A DNA stretch of 64,000 bases, taken from assembly GCF_963678635.1 (NCBI RefSeq), contig NC_087062.1:84654012-84718011 (forward strand). Direction: 5' to 3'. A program made the translations under genes and the position numbers. The notes below the pieces were generated by a model that was not told where the DNA came from, did not search any database, and saw only the letters and a program-made list of their open reading frames with translations. This DNA is from Symsagittifera roscoffensis. Taxonomy: Eukaryota > Xenacoelomorpha > Acoela > Convolutidae. Positions 22,063 to 32,670 of this stretch are shown here, one piece after another (the stretch's first letter is position 1; each line of letters starts with the position of its first letter).

Positions 22063-22268
22063 TACTTAGTTACAGCTAACTCTACTTTGAAAAATTAAAA
22101 GAATAAAAGGATAAAAGTGAATTAATCTGAAGTTAAAACGTTATGAAATGAGTGTGTGCTCTCTCCGCCAAGGAGAATGAAAGTTTCAAGGTTAAATAAA
22201 AATGACCGGTTTAATCAATTAGACTAAGATGAACTAATTAGACCAGATAAAAAAATGGAATCGAATCA
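22063..22268 (-). repeat. 3' LTR of the fossil
   Basis: Matches 28018-28218 over its length with scattered substitutions and small indels (roughly 80% by eye). Confidence 0.75.
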
Positions 22269-23003
22269 TTCCTCGAAGCAAAAAAAAATTTGAATTGCGA
22301 ATTATTATAGCTTATCAACTGCTCCTTTTCTCCCCTTCGAAAGAGGAAGAAAAATGAAAATTAAGCACAGTTTTTTCCGCACTATGGCTGAGAGAAAATT
22401 AACTAAGCGAAATAAATTGTGCAGTTAATCATAGAGACTCCACGCTAAATTTAAATTACACTAACATCCGAAGGATGACATTATAAATCAGCTAAATGAA
22501 ATGAAATTCTGCATTAAGTGTTAGATGAAATTAAATGCCCAAAATGTATTATATAATGATTGTAAGCACTTGAAAGAAGGTATGTCGACCAATTTTTTGT
22601 GTTTTGAACGATATCTTGGATGAAAGCTTTTATCCGGAGGAATGACAAACATTTCAATTACCAGATTTACCGCCCATAATAAAAGGCTATAAAAGTTTGA
22701 CGGGTTTGTATGGGAATAACAATTTGACGTCAATATACGAATAGCAACAAACGAGAAATAGGGGCGCAAAAAATGATTTTCCATTTTCAGTGTTTGTTAA
22801 CGCTGATGAAGTGTTCAAACAGCTTCCCATCTAAGTCAGCGTCCTGGGCATAATTACCAATGGCCACTTATAGGGATTCGTCTGTAGTAGAGGTAGAATG
22901 TATGCAAGAACGATTTGTATTCGATATATGGTCACGTCATCCAAAGGATTTGGGTGTAACAACAATGGTTGGGCTCGTTGGAGCTGATGTTGTCCCAGAC
23001 GAT

Positions 23004-23333
23004 CTAGTTAGAGGCCGATCCAGATGCTTCGTTGAATCGGTCTATAAAATCTATGGAATACCTTTTACCATGGACTTTCGGCGGGTCCACGTTTCGATTT
23101 GACCGACGTAAAAGCGGTTCGTTACCGGAATTAGGAGTTGTCTGTTGACTAGAGGGATTCTCATCTGAGTAGCCGACCATCTCGTAAATGGGGAAATTTA
23201 GCACAAGTTCTTTGGCTTGCGGTGAATTTGTCCTTTCCGGCAGATGAGTCTGTGGCTTGAGGTTACGAAGGTATTCATTTTGCTTGCCGGTGATGGATCG
23301 TCTGGTTTGGCGGGAATGATGCTGATGGGGCAA
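23004..23333 (-). pseudogene. C-terminal end of the fossil Pol
   Basis: The frame ends with EPLLRRSNRNVDPPKVHG, a basic RRSxR..PP tail typical of Ty3/gypsy polyprotein C-termini. It lies between the integrase remnant and the 3' LTR. Confidence 0.65.
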
Positions 23334-24315
23334 CCTGGTGTTGAAGGATCGTTTGAGTTGTCATCTTAACTCTCAATTTTTTTTGTTATCACTGTTTGTA
23401 AGAGGGTTGGAAGTGATTTTATTGTTTTCTGGATCATAGAGGCTATCATAATAAATTCGATCCCTAACCATATCAATGACAAGGAAAACTTCCAGCTATT
23501 CATTCCCATTCGCTATTCCCAGTCTGGAGCTGAGTAACTTGGATTAAGGTTCGAATTCTTAGCACGAGGCGGCTGTCCTCACGAAGAATTCCTGGAGAAG
23601 TTGGAAACCCTCGTCCAGGTGTTATTATCCGAAGCGCCCAACTCAATCTGTTTCCTGGTCTTTGGTCCAGGTTTTCTAGACTTGGGTGTTTTCCTCTGAT
23701 TTTTGCACTCGTACCTATTTCAATAACCGGGTTAGAAAAAAATGGGAATGATATGTTTCCTCTAAAAGATCAAATTGACTTCTTCTTGTCTAAAACTCCA
23801 TTGGAAGATTCACAAGACGTGAGTTGTTTCCAAATTGTATTTTATTTTCTATTGAAATTTATTTTGAATGGAGGGCATTTAATTTTTGATTGATAAGAAG
23901 ATCGAAGGTTACAAAATGGTTTGAGATAGCTTCCATTAATGTATATTTTTTGAAATTCATGAACCATTACCAAAAATTTGATTTACAAATCCTACTAGCT
24001 TTTCTTCTGATCCGTTGGGGCGATGATCCCCTACTGTACAAAAATATATTTTAATGTATTTCGAGTCACAAAATAAATTGAAGTCCTGACGTGTAAAACA
24101 GGATGCGTACTCTACTTGATTAAATTAAGGTATGCCATGTAAAAAAAATGTAAATTTGAAGAAATTCGATGTTTTTGGTAATTTTTTATGATTGAAATTT
24201 TGAAAATCGGTCGATGCAAAACAGAATATTTTTGTTTGTACCCCAGTGAAAATTCAAAGGACCAGCAAAATCTAAGTTGAGTTCCTCATTAGTTTCGGAT
24301 AAGTGGGGTAGTTCA

Positions 24316-24729
24316 CTAATTTTTGAGTTTGGAATTACCTTTTTTTGTATTCTCACCCGTCTTGGTGCATTTTGAACAATTTATACCATGGAAGTTAATT
24401 TGTCTCTTTATGTGGGGCCACCAGATGTAATGAACCAGATACTTCTTTCCGAATTCGTTGGGCTGTGCTTTGTGGAGGGTCTTCATCATGGCATTTCTAA
24501 GGGTAAAAGAAAACACAAGTTTGCATTCCATGTATATTAATCCGTCGGGTTCATTTGAGTCACGTACAAAATGATTAAAATATGAGGAGTTTGACTTAAT
24601 CATCTCAACTTTGTTCTGAAGTGCTTTCAAAACAGAACTTAACATGGGGTCATCTTCTGTTAGGAGAGCAACTAGTTTGACAATAAAAATAAACTGTTTA
24701 AACTCAAAGGACGTTCGGGCAACTTCCAT
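24316..24729 (-). pseudogene. RNase H-integrase junction and integrase zinc-binding domain remnant
   Basis: A 137-codon frame containing TLRNAMMKTLHKAQPNEFGK, then YIWWPHIKRQI and NCSKCTKTGEN. These match the Ty3/gypsy pattern of LR..vL..LH...G..K.......WWP.....I...v..C..C. The second histidine is not kept (HKAQP), so the HHCC finger is damaged. The catalytic core further left is not open. Confidence 0.85.
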
Positions 24730-25329
24730 TTTTTTAGCAGTATTTATTTACAAGTTTTTCTTGTTCTGATAATATCGGAAAATTTAGAGAGACTTGAATA
24801 CCGGAAGCGGACGGCTACTTAGTTTTAATTTCTTTTTTTTCCATATTACAGTATTTACAATTTTTTCATCTAAAGTGGAGTTAATTATGATACAAGTAAG
24901 AATTAAAAAAATTAAAGAAAGCAGAATTTGAAACAGAAATTTTTAGTGGATTAATGTTCGAATAATCCGAAGGAATGCATTTCGAGGTACAAAACTCAGT
25001 TCGATAATGTTTTGAGTTACAAATTGGAAGTGTCGATTTAAAAAAATTTAGAACCGATGCTAATGAGTAATTAGGTAATCTTGCGTAATCGGAAAATTTT
25101 AATTTTGAATCAATCGCATTATATAACTGTTTTCGGTTATCCGAGGGATAGATTTCTTAATTTTATCATTCTTAGCAACTACGAATTCTTCATCATAATG
25201 TGAAGGGGGATAAGGTCTTTGGGATTAAGGTAGGGATTAAGTCAGTGAATCACATATCCTTTCCTGCCAAGTGTTTGTTAGTGAAGTTAAAATGTATCAT
25301 TCGATCGACTTATCTGTTTTTTAAACTGT

Positions 25330-26420
25330 GATACATTTTATTCCCGTGGTTTGTTGAAAGAGCGGAAAAGGGGCTTTATGGTCTGTAATAACTTCAAAAT
25401 CTGATCCATAAGTGTAGTCCTGACATTATTCAACCGTCCAAACGACCCCTAGAATTTCTAATTTGTCGGTAGAAAAATTAGATTCGAGTTTAGAAACCGT
25501 GAGGCAAAAAACACGTCTTCCAATTTTTCCCGTGGAGTTGTTTTTAAAGATGCCCCTACTCCGATATTTGACGCATCAGTTTTTTTTGTGTAACGTTTTC
25601 TGTAAGGTTAACAATTTTTTGTTTAATTTTCTCAAATACTTTAGTATGATCTGCGTTTCAATGGAAAAGGGGTTTCTTATTTAGCAAAGAGCGAAAAGGT
25701 TTCACAAGGATGCTAAATTTGGGTTGAGTTTAATGTACTGAATTGTAGACCCAAAAAAAGACCTATTTTTTAGGTTTTTGTTAATTTGTAAATCTTCAAT
25801 TTTTTGTTTGATCGATCAGGGAGGAAAATCCTGGTCTTGAAATTTTAAATTCCTGCCGTTCAAATTTGTTTTGGGAGAATTTACTTTTGACCATTTTAGG
25901 TTAAAATTAAAATTGTCTAAAATCGATAAAATTTGGTTGACCGTGATTGTGATCTGAAAAACTTCCTATGAATGCACATAAAAGGTCGTCTAAACGATAA
26001 AAGTAATTGTTCCTAACTTTGAGTCTATGACTCCTTGAAATTCGTTAGGCATATCGCTCAATCCAAAAAAAAACAGATAGAAACTGATTATTGCCGGTCA
26101 TATCCCCACTGACTATACTGAAAGTTCACTGGTTTCTAATAAAACTATCCAAGGCCAGCTGACTGTAGGCGTTTTTTAAATTTAAGTTAGTGAGCCATAC
26201 ATCTCAGACATAATCATTTGAAAGGTGAGCCGCTACGTTATCTACGAACTCGTGATTGCTCATTTGATAATTGCTTTTGTAAATTAGTTTGTTGATAAAT
26301 TTGAAGTCTAGTGCTAACTTGATGGAATTGTCTGTTTTACAAGTAATGACGTTTGGGCTAATGAATCGGTCTTCGTCACAACTTCTGAATATGTCCCTCG
26401 GCTTTGGCCGATTTAGTTCA
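25330..26420 (-). pseudogene. RT and RNase H remnants of the fossil
   Basis: Broken frames show SPNVITCKTDNSIKLALDFK near 26280-26350 (start of RT), GLSDMPNEFQ near 26040-26065 (the PxxFQ block before YxDD) and ITDHKAPF near 25370-25395 (RNase H). The order fits the minus strand. Frames change between blocks. Confidence 0.75.
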
Positions 26421-26799
26421 ATTCCAACTGAGTCTAATAGATGAGGGGAACGCGTCTACCTTTTAGTTGAATCGTTTTAAGTGGTTCATGGAAATGGGTG
26501 ATTTTCATCTGGTTTTTTAGCTTTTCAATCTGAAGAAATAAATCTTTAAAATTTAGTTCCTCTGTCTTTTCCGGAGTTAGAAGTAAAATTTATTGACTCA
26601 CATATCTTGTTGGTCTGGAAATGTGAGAAGTGCGCCTGTGAAATTTAAATCTCCACTTCAGGCAAAATTTTCATTTCCAAAAATGATCTTCTCGTGACCT
26701 TCAGTCGAAAAAAAAATGGCAAAACTCATCTGATTGTCGATTCGAGAAAACCGAGAGTATCAATTAGCCGGTAATGTTGATAGCGTTGTATGTGGATCC

Positions 26800-27850
26800 A
26801 CAATGTAATTCCTTAGTTGCCTTACCCTTAGTTGCCGGATGATTCTTCAAATAAAAATCTCGTAATCTCAGTTCATGAAAAACAATTCTCTCGAGGAAGC
26901 TGACCGGGCTAGCAGAGTCAACTTGAATTATTAATGATACTTGATTTTTTCGCCGAGGCCACTATTGAGCAGTTATGTTCTTTTCCTTCGTCGTCAAAAA
27001 CTGTAGTTACAGAATGATCCTCGTTTTCGCTCTGTCCGGATTCTGACAATGCATTGATCACTCCACATCACTCAATATTTTCATCCGGTTGATCCAAAGA
27101 ATAATATCTGTTTTATCTACCGTTTGTGTATTCACGACGAGGTTTACATAGACTCGTGAACTGGCCTTTGCAATTACAGGATGTACAAGTTGTGTCCTTC
27201 GTTGGTCAAACTGTATAGTGTCCTTTTAAAAACCTCTAGCCACAATTCTTTTGACCTTAAAATGATTGTACAATTTGTGTACGGATGATCCGTGGGATTT
27301 AATACTACTAGTATTTTTCATCTGATTGGTTATTTCCTTCTCGTCTCTCGATGCAACGTTTAGTGCCTCCAGATGTGGTACGGTTTTTGCCAGCAATTTT
27401 CGCTTTTTGTTGGACTTTTTCATGTCTTCATGAAAATGTTCCTTATCCTTTCGTCCTCTACTACGGATATGTCACACTTTTTTTGATAAAGCGCCCCAAA
27501 ACTGTTCCAATGACTCCTTTAACTGTCCAATGACCTCTCTTTAATGTTGCTTACTATTTAACAAGTTGTCTTTCAAATTGACAATTGTTTTTCTCACGAA
27601 AACCGTTGCCAAATTTTCTCTAAACTCTTTGAAAGAAATTTAAAGGTAGAGGATTGAACAAAATTTCTAGTCGGCTTCTTCGCTTCTCATTCCCTTGAAT
27701 TTTTTTGTTTCTGTTTTGAACGATGCCGCTTCTTCGCCATTATTTTGTTTTTGTTCTTGCATATTCCTTTTTTGTCGAGCTTTTCTTTGTTTTTCGTTTC
27801 GTTCTCCGTCAGATTCTCCAGCGCAAAAGGATGTGAATGATGTATTTTAA
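26800..27850 (-). pseudogene. Protease and gag remnants of the fossil
   Basis: Opposite about 26900-26940 the frame reads LIIQVDSASPVSF, an aspartic protease active-site block (DSA in place of D[ST]G). Cysteine-bearing scraps near 27150-27200 (TTCTSCNC) may be the knuckle. The frame 27226-27423 is lysine-rich and may be Gag. Confidence 0.55.
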
Positions 27851-28017
27851 TCGGGTCAAGTAGATTTTCAATATTTACGTTTCTCTTTGCAATTATTGCT
27901 AGTTGAAAAAGATCGCTCTACTCTTCCCAAAGAATTGATGGTTCCACCGTTTGGTTCTGTCAAAAAAAAATGGTTCCTCTCACGTTAGATTCGTTGCTTG
28001 ACTGCGCCATCATAAAA

Positions 28018-28218
28018 ATTTACTTAGTTACTAACTCTACTTTTAACCATTAAAAGAACAAAAGAGTAAAGTGAATTAATCTGAAGTTGAAACATTTAAA
28101 AGTGATTAAGCAGTCTCACCGCCGGAGAGAATGGAAGTGTCAAGGTCAAACATAAATGACCGGTTAAATCAATTACGCTAAGATGAACTAATTAGATTAG
28201 ATATGAAAGTAGAATCAC
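28018..28218 (-). repeat. 5' LTR of the fossil
   Basis: Partner of 22063-22268. Just inside it (minus strand) is TGGCGCAGTCAAGC, a possible primer-binding site that also overlaps an ATG. Confidence 0.75.
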
Positions 28219-28734
28219 ATCAAAATTGTATAATTAACACTGGGCAAACTCTAAAAGTTCCGACTGCGCTTCAAAGCTGAGGAAAACGCCTTTGCCCCAC
28301 AAAATTTTTCTCTTCCGCAAAAATTGTTAAAATCAAAAAAGTTGAGCGTCTCGTATTGTTTTGAAAAGAAACAGTGCTGGACTCAGTTTATTTTAGATTA
28401 ATTTAAATGATCACTCACGCGTGTTATAAGCCCGCTATTTTTCGCAAAATAATGTTGGAAGCTTGAGAGATTACTAATTTTCAATTCCATACAAGTTGAC
28501 AAAAAATCAATTTGTATGGTGAAAAATAAATGAAGTTTGAGCGCAAAACAATGTGTGCTCTTTCGGACGGCAAAAATTGGATGAAGACTAAAAACAATAA
28601 CAAATCCAACCATAAATTTTCTAAAAGACGAAAATCCGAAGAATATTTTTTTCCTCCCTTTTAGCTTCAACACAAAATTTATATGGACAGAAACGTTTCA
28701 ACTCAAATGAACGGCAATTTGTTGCTCCAATTTT

Positions 28735-28945
28735 TCTGTTGGAAATAACGGAATATTTTTGCTCGGGGTGGGTTTTTTTCTATTGAAAATAACGGATTAT
28801 TTGTGCTCGGGGTAATTTTTTGATCAATTTTTTAAGCGTAGATATAATCCGTCCAAGAAATCGTTTCAATTTGGTTGAAGGAAGCTTGTTGTTCCGACTT
28901 TTGATGAAAACAGAATATTTATGCTCGGTGTGGTTTTTTATTCAG
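28735..28945 (+). repeat. Three spaced copies of a GCTCGGGGTGGTTTTTT phrase
   Basis: Near-copies of GGAATATTTTTGCTCGGGGT followed by GGTTTTTT occur at about 28750, 28794 and 28912, each after AAATAACGG or GAAAACAG. This is a decayed local repeat within the host intron. Confidence 0.5.
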
Positions 28946-29354
28946 TCAATTTTCCCCGATCGAAATAGTAGATTTATACGAAAAACTTTTATAACCCATT
29001 GAAGATAATGAATTTCTGAGTTCGAATGAAAAAGATATTTAACCTCCAATAATTTTTTTGTAAAGTTCTGAGGGTTTGAATATTGCCAAATATGCCATGT
29101 TCTGGCCTAAATTATGCATGCTTTGAATTATTATTGATAATGCTGAGAGCGTAACTCGAAAACTCAAAATATTTATGCGCGGCAAAGTATCCCACACAAC
29201 AAAATCGTTCCAAATTGAATTGAGGCTAATAAATTGGTCGTATTGTTTCGTATGGCTTAAAATTTCACCATTTGATTTTGTTCAAAATTTATAGTTTTTC
29301 AATATTTTTTTTCCCCAAAAACTAATCGATATGAATTAAGTGACAGTCGATACA

Positions 29355-29390
29355 TTCAGGGATTCGCCCTGATATACCAGCAGTCTTTTT
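29355..29390 (+). repeat. Short hairpin motif, copy 2 of 3
   Basis: CAGGGATTCGCCCTGATATA then CCAGCAGTC followed by eight T. Identical over 19 nt to the motif at 7110-7140. Confidence 0.6.
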
Positions 29391-29533
29391 TTTGAATTAA
29401 TGGATACTAGGAGCACAATTTATTACTTTTTACTTTGCACGGCGTGTGGGGGAATGATTTTCACAAAAAAAAATTTAGAGTTGAAAAATTTTCATTTTTT
29501 TTCTACAAATAAATTTTTCGTTTTATTACTGCT

Positions 29534-29570
29534 CCATAGGCTTCGTCCTGATGCGAACAGTCTTTTTTCA
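29534..29570 (+). repeat. Short hairpin motif, diverged copy 3
   Basis: ATAGGCTTCGTCCTGATGCG then AACAGTCTTTTTT keeps the stem, the TTCG-like loop, CCTGAT, CAGTC and the T run. Weaker match than the other two. Confidence 0.4.
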
Positions 29571-30087
29571 TTTTGTTGACAATTACAAAGAAAATTTCTA
29601 TAACTCTAGAGCGAGATATCTTGGAAAATAACAACGGAAACAATTGCAGATTTATGTTGAATGATAGTTGATGAATAGTGATTAACTGTTGATGTTTTAT
29701 GGATCAAAACAGGTTGAATTTCAAATGTAGCTGTTAAAACTAATATTGATAAAATGCAACAAAAATGATCAAAAAAATAGAAACTTCACATGAATATTGT
29801 GAAATACGGCAAGACCGAATGATGAAATTACAATTCATCAAGCGTACTGTGTGAAATTATGAATACGTTTTTTCATATATTCTACCATAAATGTTGAATT
29901 TAAGCGCAAAAAAGTAAAGCAAGCTATAATTTGAACTAAAAACTGTAAAACATAAGAAATTGTGTGGAAAAAAGTAGTATCAGTTTGAACATCAGCATGA
30001 TCCGACTGCCCATTCAACTTTTTGAAATATTTTTGACATCCTCTGTTTGGGACCTCAGTCCGGGAAACAACGAGTCCAATTTTTCAG

Positions 30088-30363
30088 GCTCGATTTGATC
30101 GCGACATCTGTGCCAATATCATTAACCAAATCGGATTCGGCCGAGGGACTTTCAAGCTGATTGGAGATCACCGAGTTGGTAAAGATTTCTTCATTCACTC
30201 TCCGGGAAATGGAGGCATCTACTGGGTACCTAGGCAAGGACTGAATCGTCTGACGTTTGAATGGTTCAAACAAAAGGTCATTTGCGAAGGTCAGCCATGG
30301 CTTTGTGAAGTTGGAACCAGTGACATTAGCCAAGAGCTCAGACTTCAAGGGTCCGAAACTTAA
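30088..30363 (+). CDS. Host gene terminal exon
   Basis: A strong acceptor CCAATTTTTCAG enters in phase 0. 91 codons follow to TAA at 30361-30363. The sequence is clearly coding-like: FDRDICANIINQIGFGRGTF, then KLIGDHRVGKDFFIHSPGNG, GIYWVPRQGLNRLTFEWF and VICEGQPWLCEVGT. Balanced base composition contrasts with the A/T-rich flanks. There is no ATG within reach, so it is an internal or terminal exon. The opposite-strand frame at 30055-30366 is its shadow. Three cysteines and G/N-rich loops suggest an extracellular fold, but the family is unknown to me. Confidence 0.8.
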   Translation, partial: ARFDRDICANIINQIGFGRGTFKLIGDHRVGKDFFIHSPGNGGIYWVPRQGLNRLTFEWFKQKVICEGQPWLCEVGTSDISQELRLQGSET

Positions 30364-30674
30364 CATTAAAAAAGAGTCGAAGAAGCAAAAATGGCTTGAA
30401 AATACTCAATTTCACTATGATTTTGCATAGCAGTAAAATAGAGATTTCACAATAGAGCTCAACAGTTGCTTTACTATGAGTAGTTGAATTTTTGATAAAT
30501 GCAAAAAAAATAATTATTTTTGAAGACTCATGCAAAGGCCTTTGGATTCATAGGAAGTTGAGTCAGAGAAACCACTCAAACTAACCCACCCCCCCCCACA
30601 ATTGATTTTTCAAACATCAAATTTGAAAAACTAATTATTCCGATCATTGAAAGTGGGGAGGAATTCGGGTGTGT

Positions 30675-31078
30675 TGAATTATAACCGAAGGTGGTTAAAT
30701 CATAGAGTAATTTCGGATAGGGTATACCGTCTGCTCGTCACGCTTTTCGGCCGAATAGATTCGTGCAACTTCTTAGTCTAATACCGATCCTAATCTTACT
30801 CTTATATCTACTAGTCTCAGGGTGTTTAACTAGTCTCTGCTAGGCTCAATAGATCTAGAGTATACTGGCTTATTGCGGCAGCTGAAGTTCTCTTGGAGAG
30901 GCAACTAATTTCTAAGTTAAATTCAAATCTCTCTGGTGCTGAAATTACAAGTATTTTCAGCACTTACAAATAAGTGGGTTGTTAGTTGGATGGATTATGA
31001 TTGGTTAATATTAAATATTTTACAGTGGTAAAATATCTAATTTATCCATTAATAAAATGTAGTTTAGATCAGGTTCCA
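30675..31078 (-). repeat. 3' LTR of copy 1
   Basis: 404 bp. Aligned by eye to the 5' LTR it differs at about seven bases plus two short indels (an 8-bp loss near 30740 and a small insertion near 30908), roughly 98% identity. A weak purine tract (GAATGGG on the minus strand, 31079-31085) adjoins it, where the polypurine tract is expected. Confidence 0.9.
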
Positions 31079-32670
31079 CCCATTCGGGTTTTACAGAGTT
31101 TTTTAGAACTATCTTTCTTCTCTGCAATTTGAAGGATGGATGATGAACGTTGGTATTTGGCGAACATCATTTTCTTATCCGGTTCCTCTTGAGGAAGAAC
31201 GTTCTAGGACGCTGGAATCGGGGATAGGAAAATATTGTTTCGTCACTCGACAACGACTGTGATCCCCAATGAAATCAAACCGAATCCAAGGTGGTTTGCT
31301 ATGTCAGGTTTTTCTGTATTATGTAGAGAATTTGCTTTGTGTGCAACCTCGTCTTGGAATGGCGTGAAGATCGTGTGTGGAAGGGATGCCTTGTAACTCG
31401 GATCTGTACGTATACTTGAGCATCGAGGTGGTCATTGGTCTAGTTCAATGGAGTCCTTTTCTGCGAAGTCAAGTCGTACTCTAAATCCTTTGAGTCGTGA
31501 TTGTGGACGGCATGTCGGTTGTGTTTAGCCATTCTTTTGTTCGAGTGTGATGGGGTCATCTAGTCTTTGGATGTTCGTCTTTGTTGTTGTGTTTGATTTA
31601 TATACTGCAAAGTATGATTTACATTTTATAAAATTATGTTAATTCGGTTTTTTAATCATGAATTTAGTTAGTTGTTTTCACAAAAGCGTTTTTTTAGTTC
31701 GGTTATTTTGAAAAGTTTCTCAACCTTGAGACCTCTTATTAAAAATAGAAGTGTAGTCACAAAGCGTGGATGTAGCGCGGTGGGTTAGGCCGGCTATAGA
31801 GCATGCTCAGGACGTCCTCTCTGGTGGGTTAGGCCAGGAGTGGGAGTATGATTGCATGCTGTTTCTCTGAGAGGTCCTGTTTTGTGATAACGTTTTATGT
31901 TGGTCTTTCTTATATTACTTTGGTTGTGTCCTTTTTTCAAAAATCAAATTGTTTTGGTATGGGTTTGTCTTGCGACTTTTTTGTATTTTATTATTTCTTT
32001 CTTAGACTTTATAATAGTCTTCAAAAAAATAAATTATCCAGTTTTAAGCTGGGTTAATCCGGTTTGGGTACCGTTGGTTTTCTTTTCTTAGTCATGCTGT
32101 TATTTTATGATTTGTGGTGTTTAGTGAGCTGCGTTGGTTAGTTTGGTTTAGTATATAATTCCTTTCCAACCGGGTTAAAGGAAAGTTTGAAACTTGTTAT
32201 CGTGTGTTAGAGTTGTTTATAGTGAAATCTTGAAACTTAAAATCATTATTTAAACAATTCTTCGTGGGCGAGCTGTGCGAGTTTGGATAGAATTCTTGTG
32301 CGAGTGATTGAAAATATTGAAAAAAGTTAGTACTGCTTTCTCATTTTATGAATTTATTGCATTGAATTTGAATTTTACTGCGTTTTGGGGAAATGTAAAA
32401 TTATAAATTTTAATCATAACTAAATTTACTGCTTCATGGGGAAATAATATATAAATGATATTACTACATTTGGTATGAATTTTACTACATTATTTAGTGC
32501 AAGAAATTAATGAATTTTAAGATAATTCAACAAGTTTGTATTTTTATTTTTCTTTTCTGTTTTGTAGGTGATCGTGGTGTGAAGACTAGAAATATAAATC
32601 AAACATTGATAAAAAATGGTTAGTACAAATTTAAATTTATTAGTTAAGAGTATTTCAAATTATACTTACC
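31079..32670 (-). other. Long 3' untranslated region of copy 1
   Basis: About 1.6 kb between the post-env ORF and the 3' LTR with no minus-strand ORF. At 31770-31840 there is a GGTGGGTTAGGCC duplication with a tRNA A-box-like start (TAGCGCGGTGGGTTAGGCC). Plus-strand frames at 31848-32091 are T-rich and spurious. Confidence 0.6.

Larger units (their letters stand above)
22063..28218 (-). mobile_element. Ty3/gypsy fossil with both LTRs, in the 8.9-kb host intron
   Basis: Two direct repeats of about 200 bp (22063-22268 and 28018-28218) share phrases such as GTGAATTAATCTGAAGTT, AAATGACCGGTT and AAGATGAACTAATTAGA. They bracket remnants of gag-protease, RT, RNase H, integrase and the polyprotein tail, all on the minus strand. 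Boundaries are approximate. Confidence 0.85.
10313..30363 (+). other. Unrecognised multi-exon host gene (seven exons seen)
   Basis: Seven open exon-like segments with splice signals can be chained: 10313-10384, 13321-13384, 13756-13885, 13989-14119, 20318-20469, 21028-21152 and 30088-30363. The intron phases are 1, 2, 0, 2, 1 and 0, and each donor matches the next acceptor. From the first complete codon the chain is exactly 945 nt, 315 codons before TAA. The exons are richer in G+C than their surroundings. Two introns host decayed Ty3/gypsy elements in the opposite orientation. The protein has scattered cysteines (CSTEG, NRC, YFC, CCNQQ, DIC, VIC, WLC), hinting at a secreted or extracellular product, but I do not recognise the family. 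The true 5' end, with start codon and perhaps a signal peptide, was not found. The weakest links are the GC donor of exon 5 and the purine-rich acceptor of exon 4. Confidence 0.65.

Noticed and set aside
22860-23102. 80-aa plus-strand ORF
   Set aside because: Antisense to the Pol tail of the 22-28 kb fossil.
29534-29570. Hammerhead ribozyme (CTGATG...CGAA...GTC)
   Set aside because: The core lacks a proper stem II and the GAAA box, and the better copies at 7110 and 29355 do not have the CGAA part.
30055-30366. 103-aa minus-strand ORF
   Set aside because: It is antisense to the terminal exon, whose codon use and splice acceptor are better.
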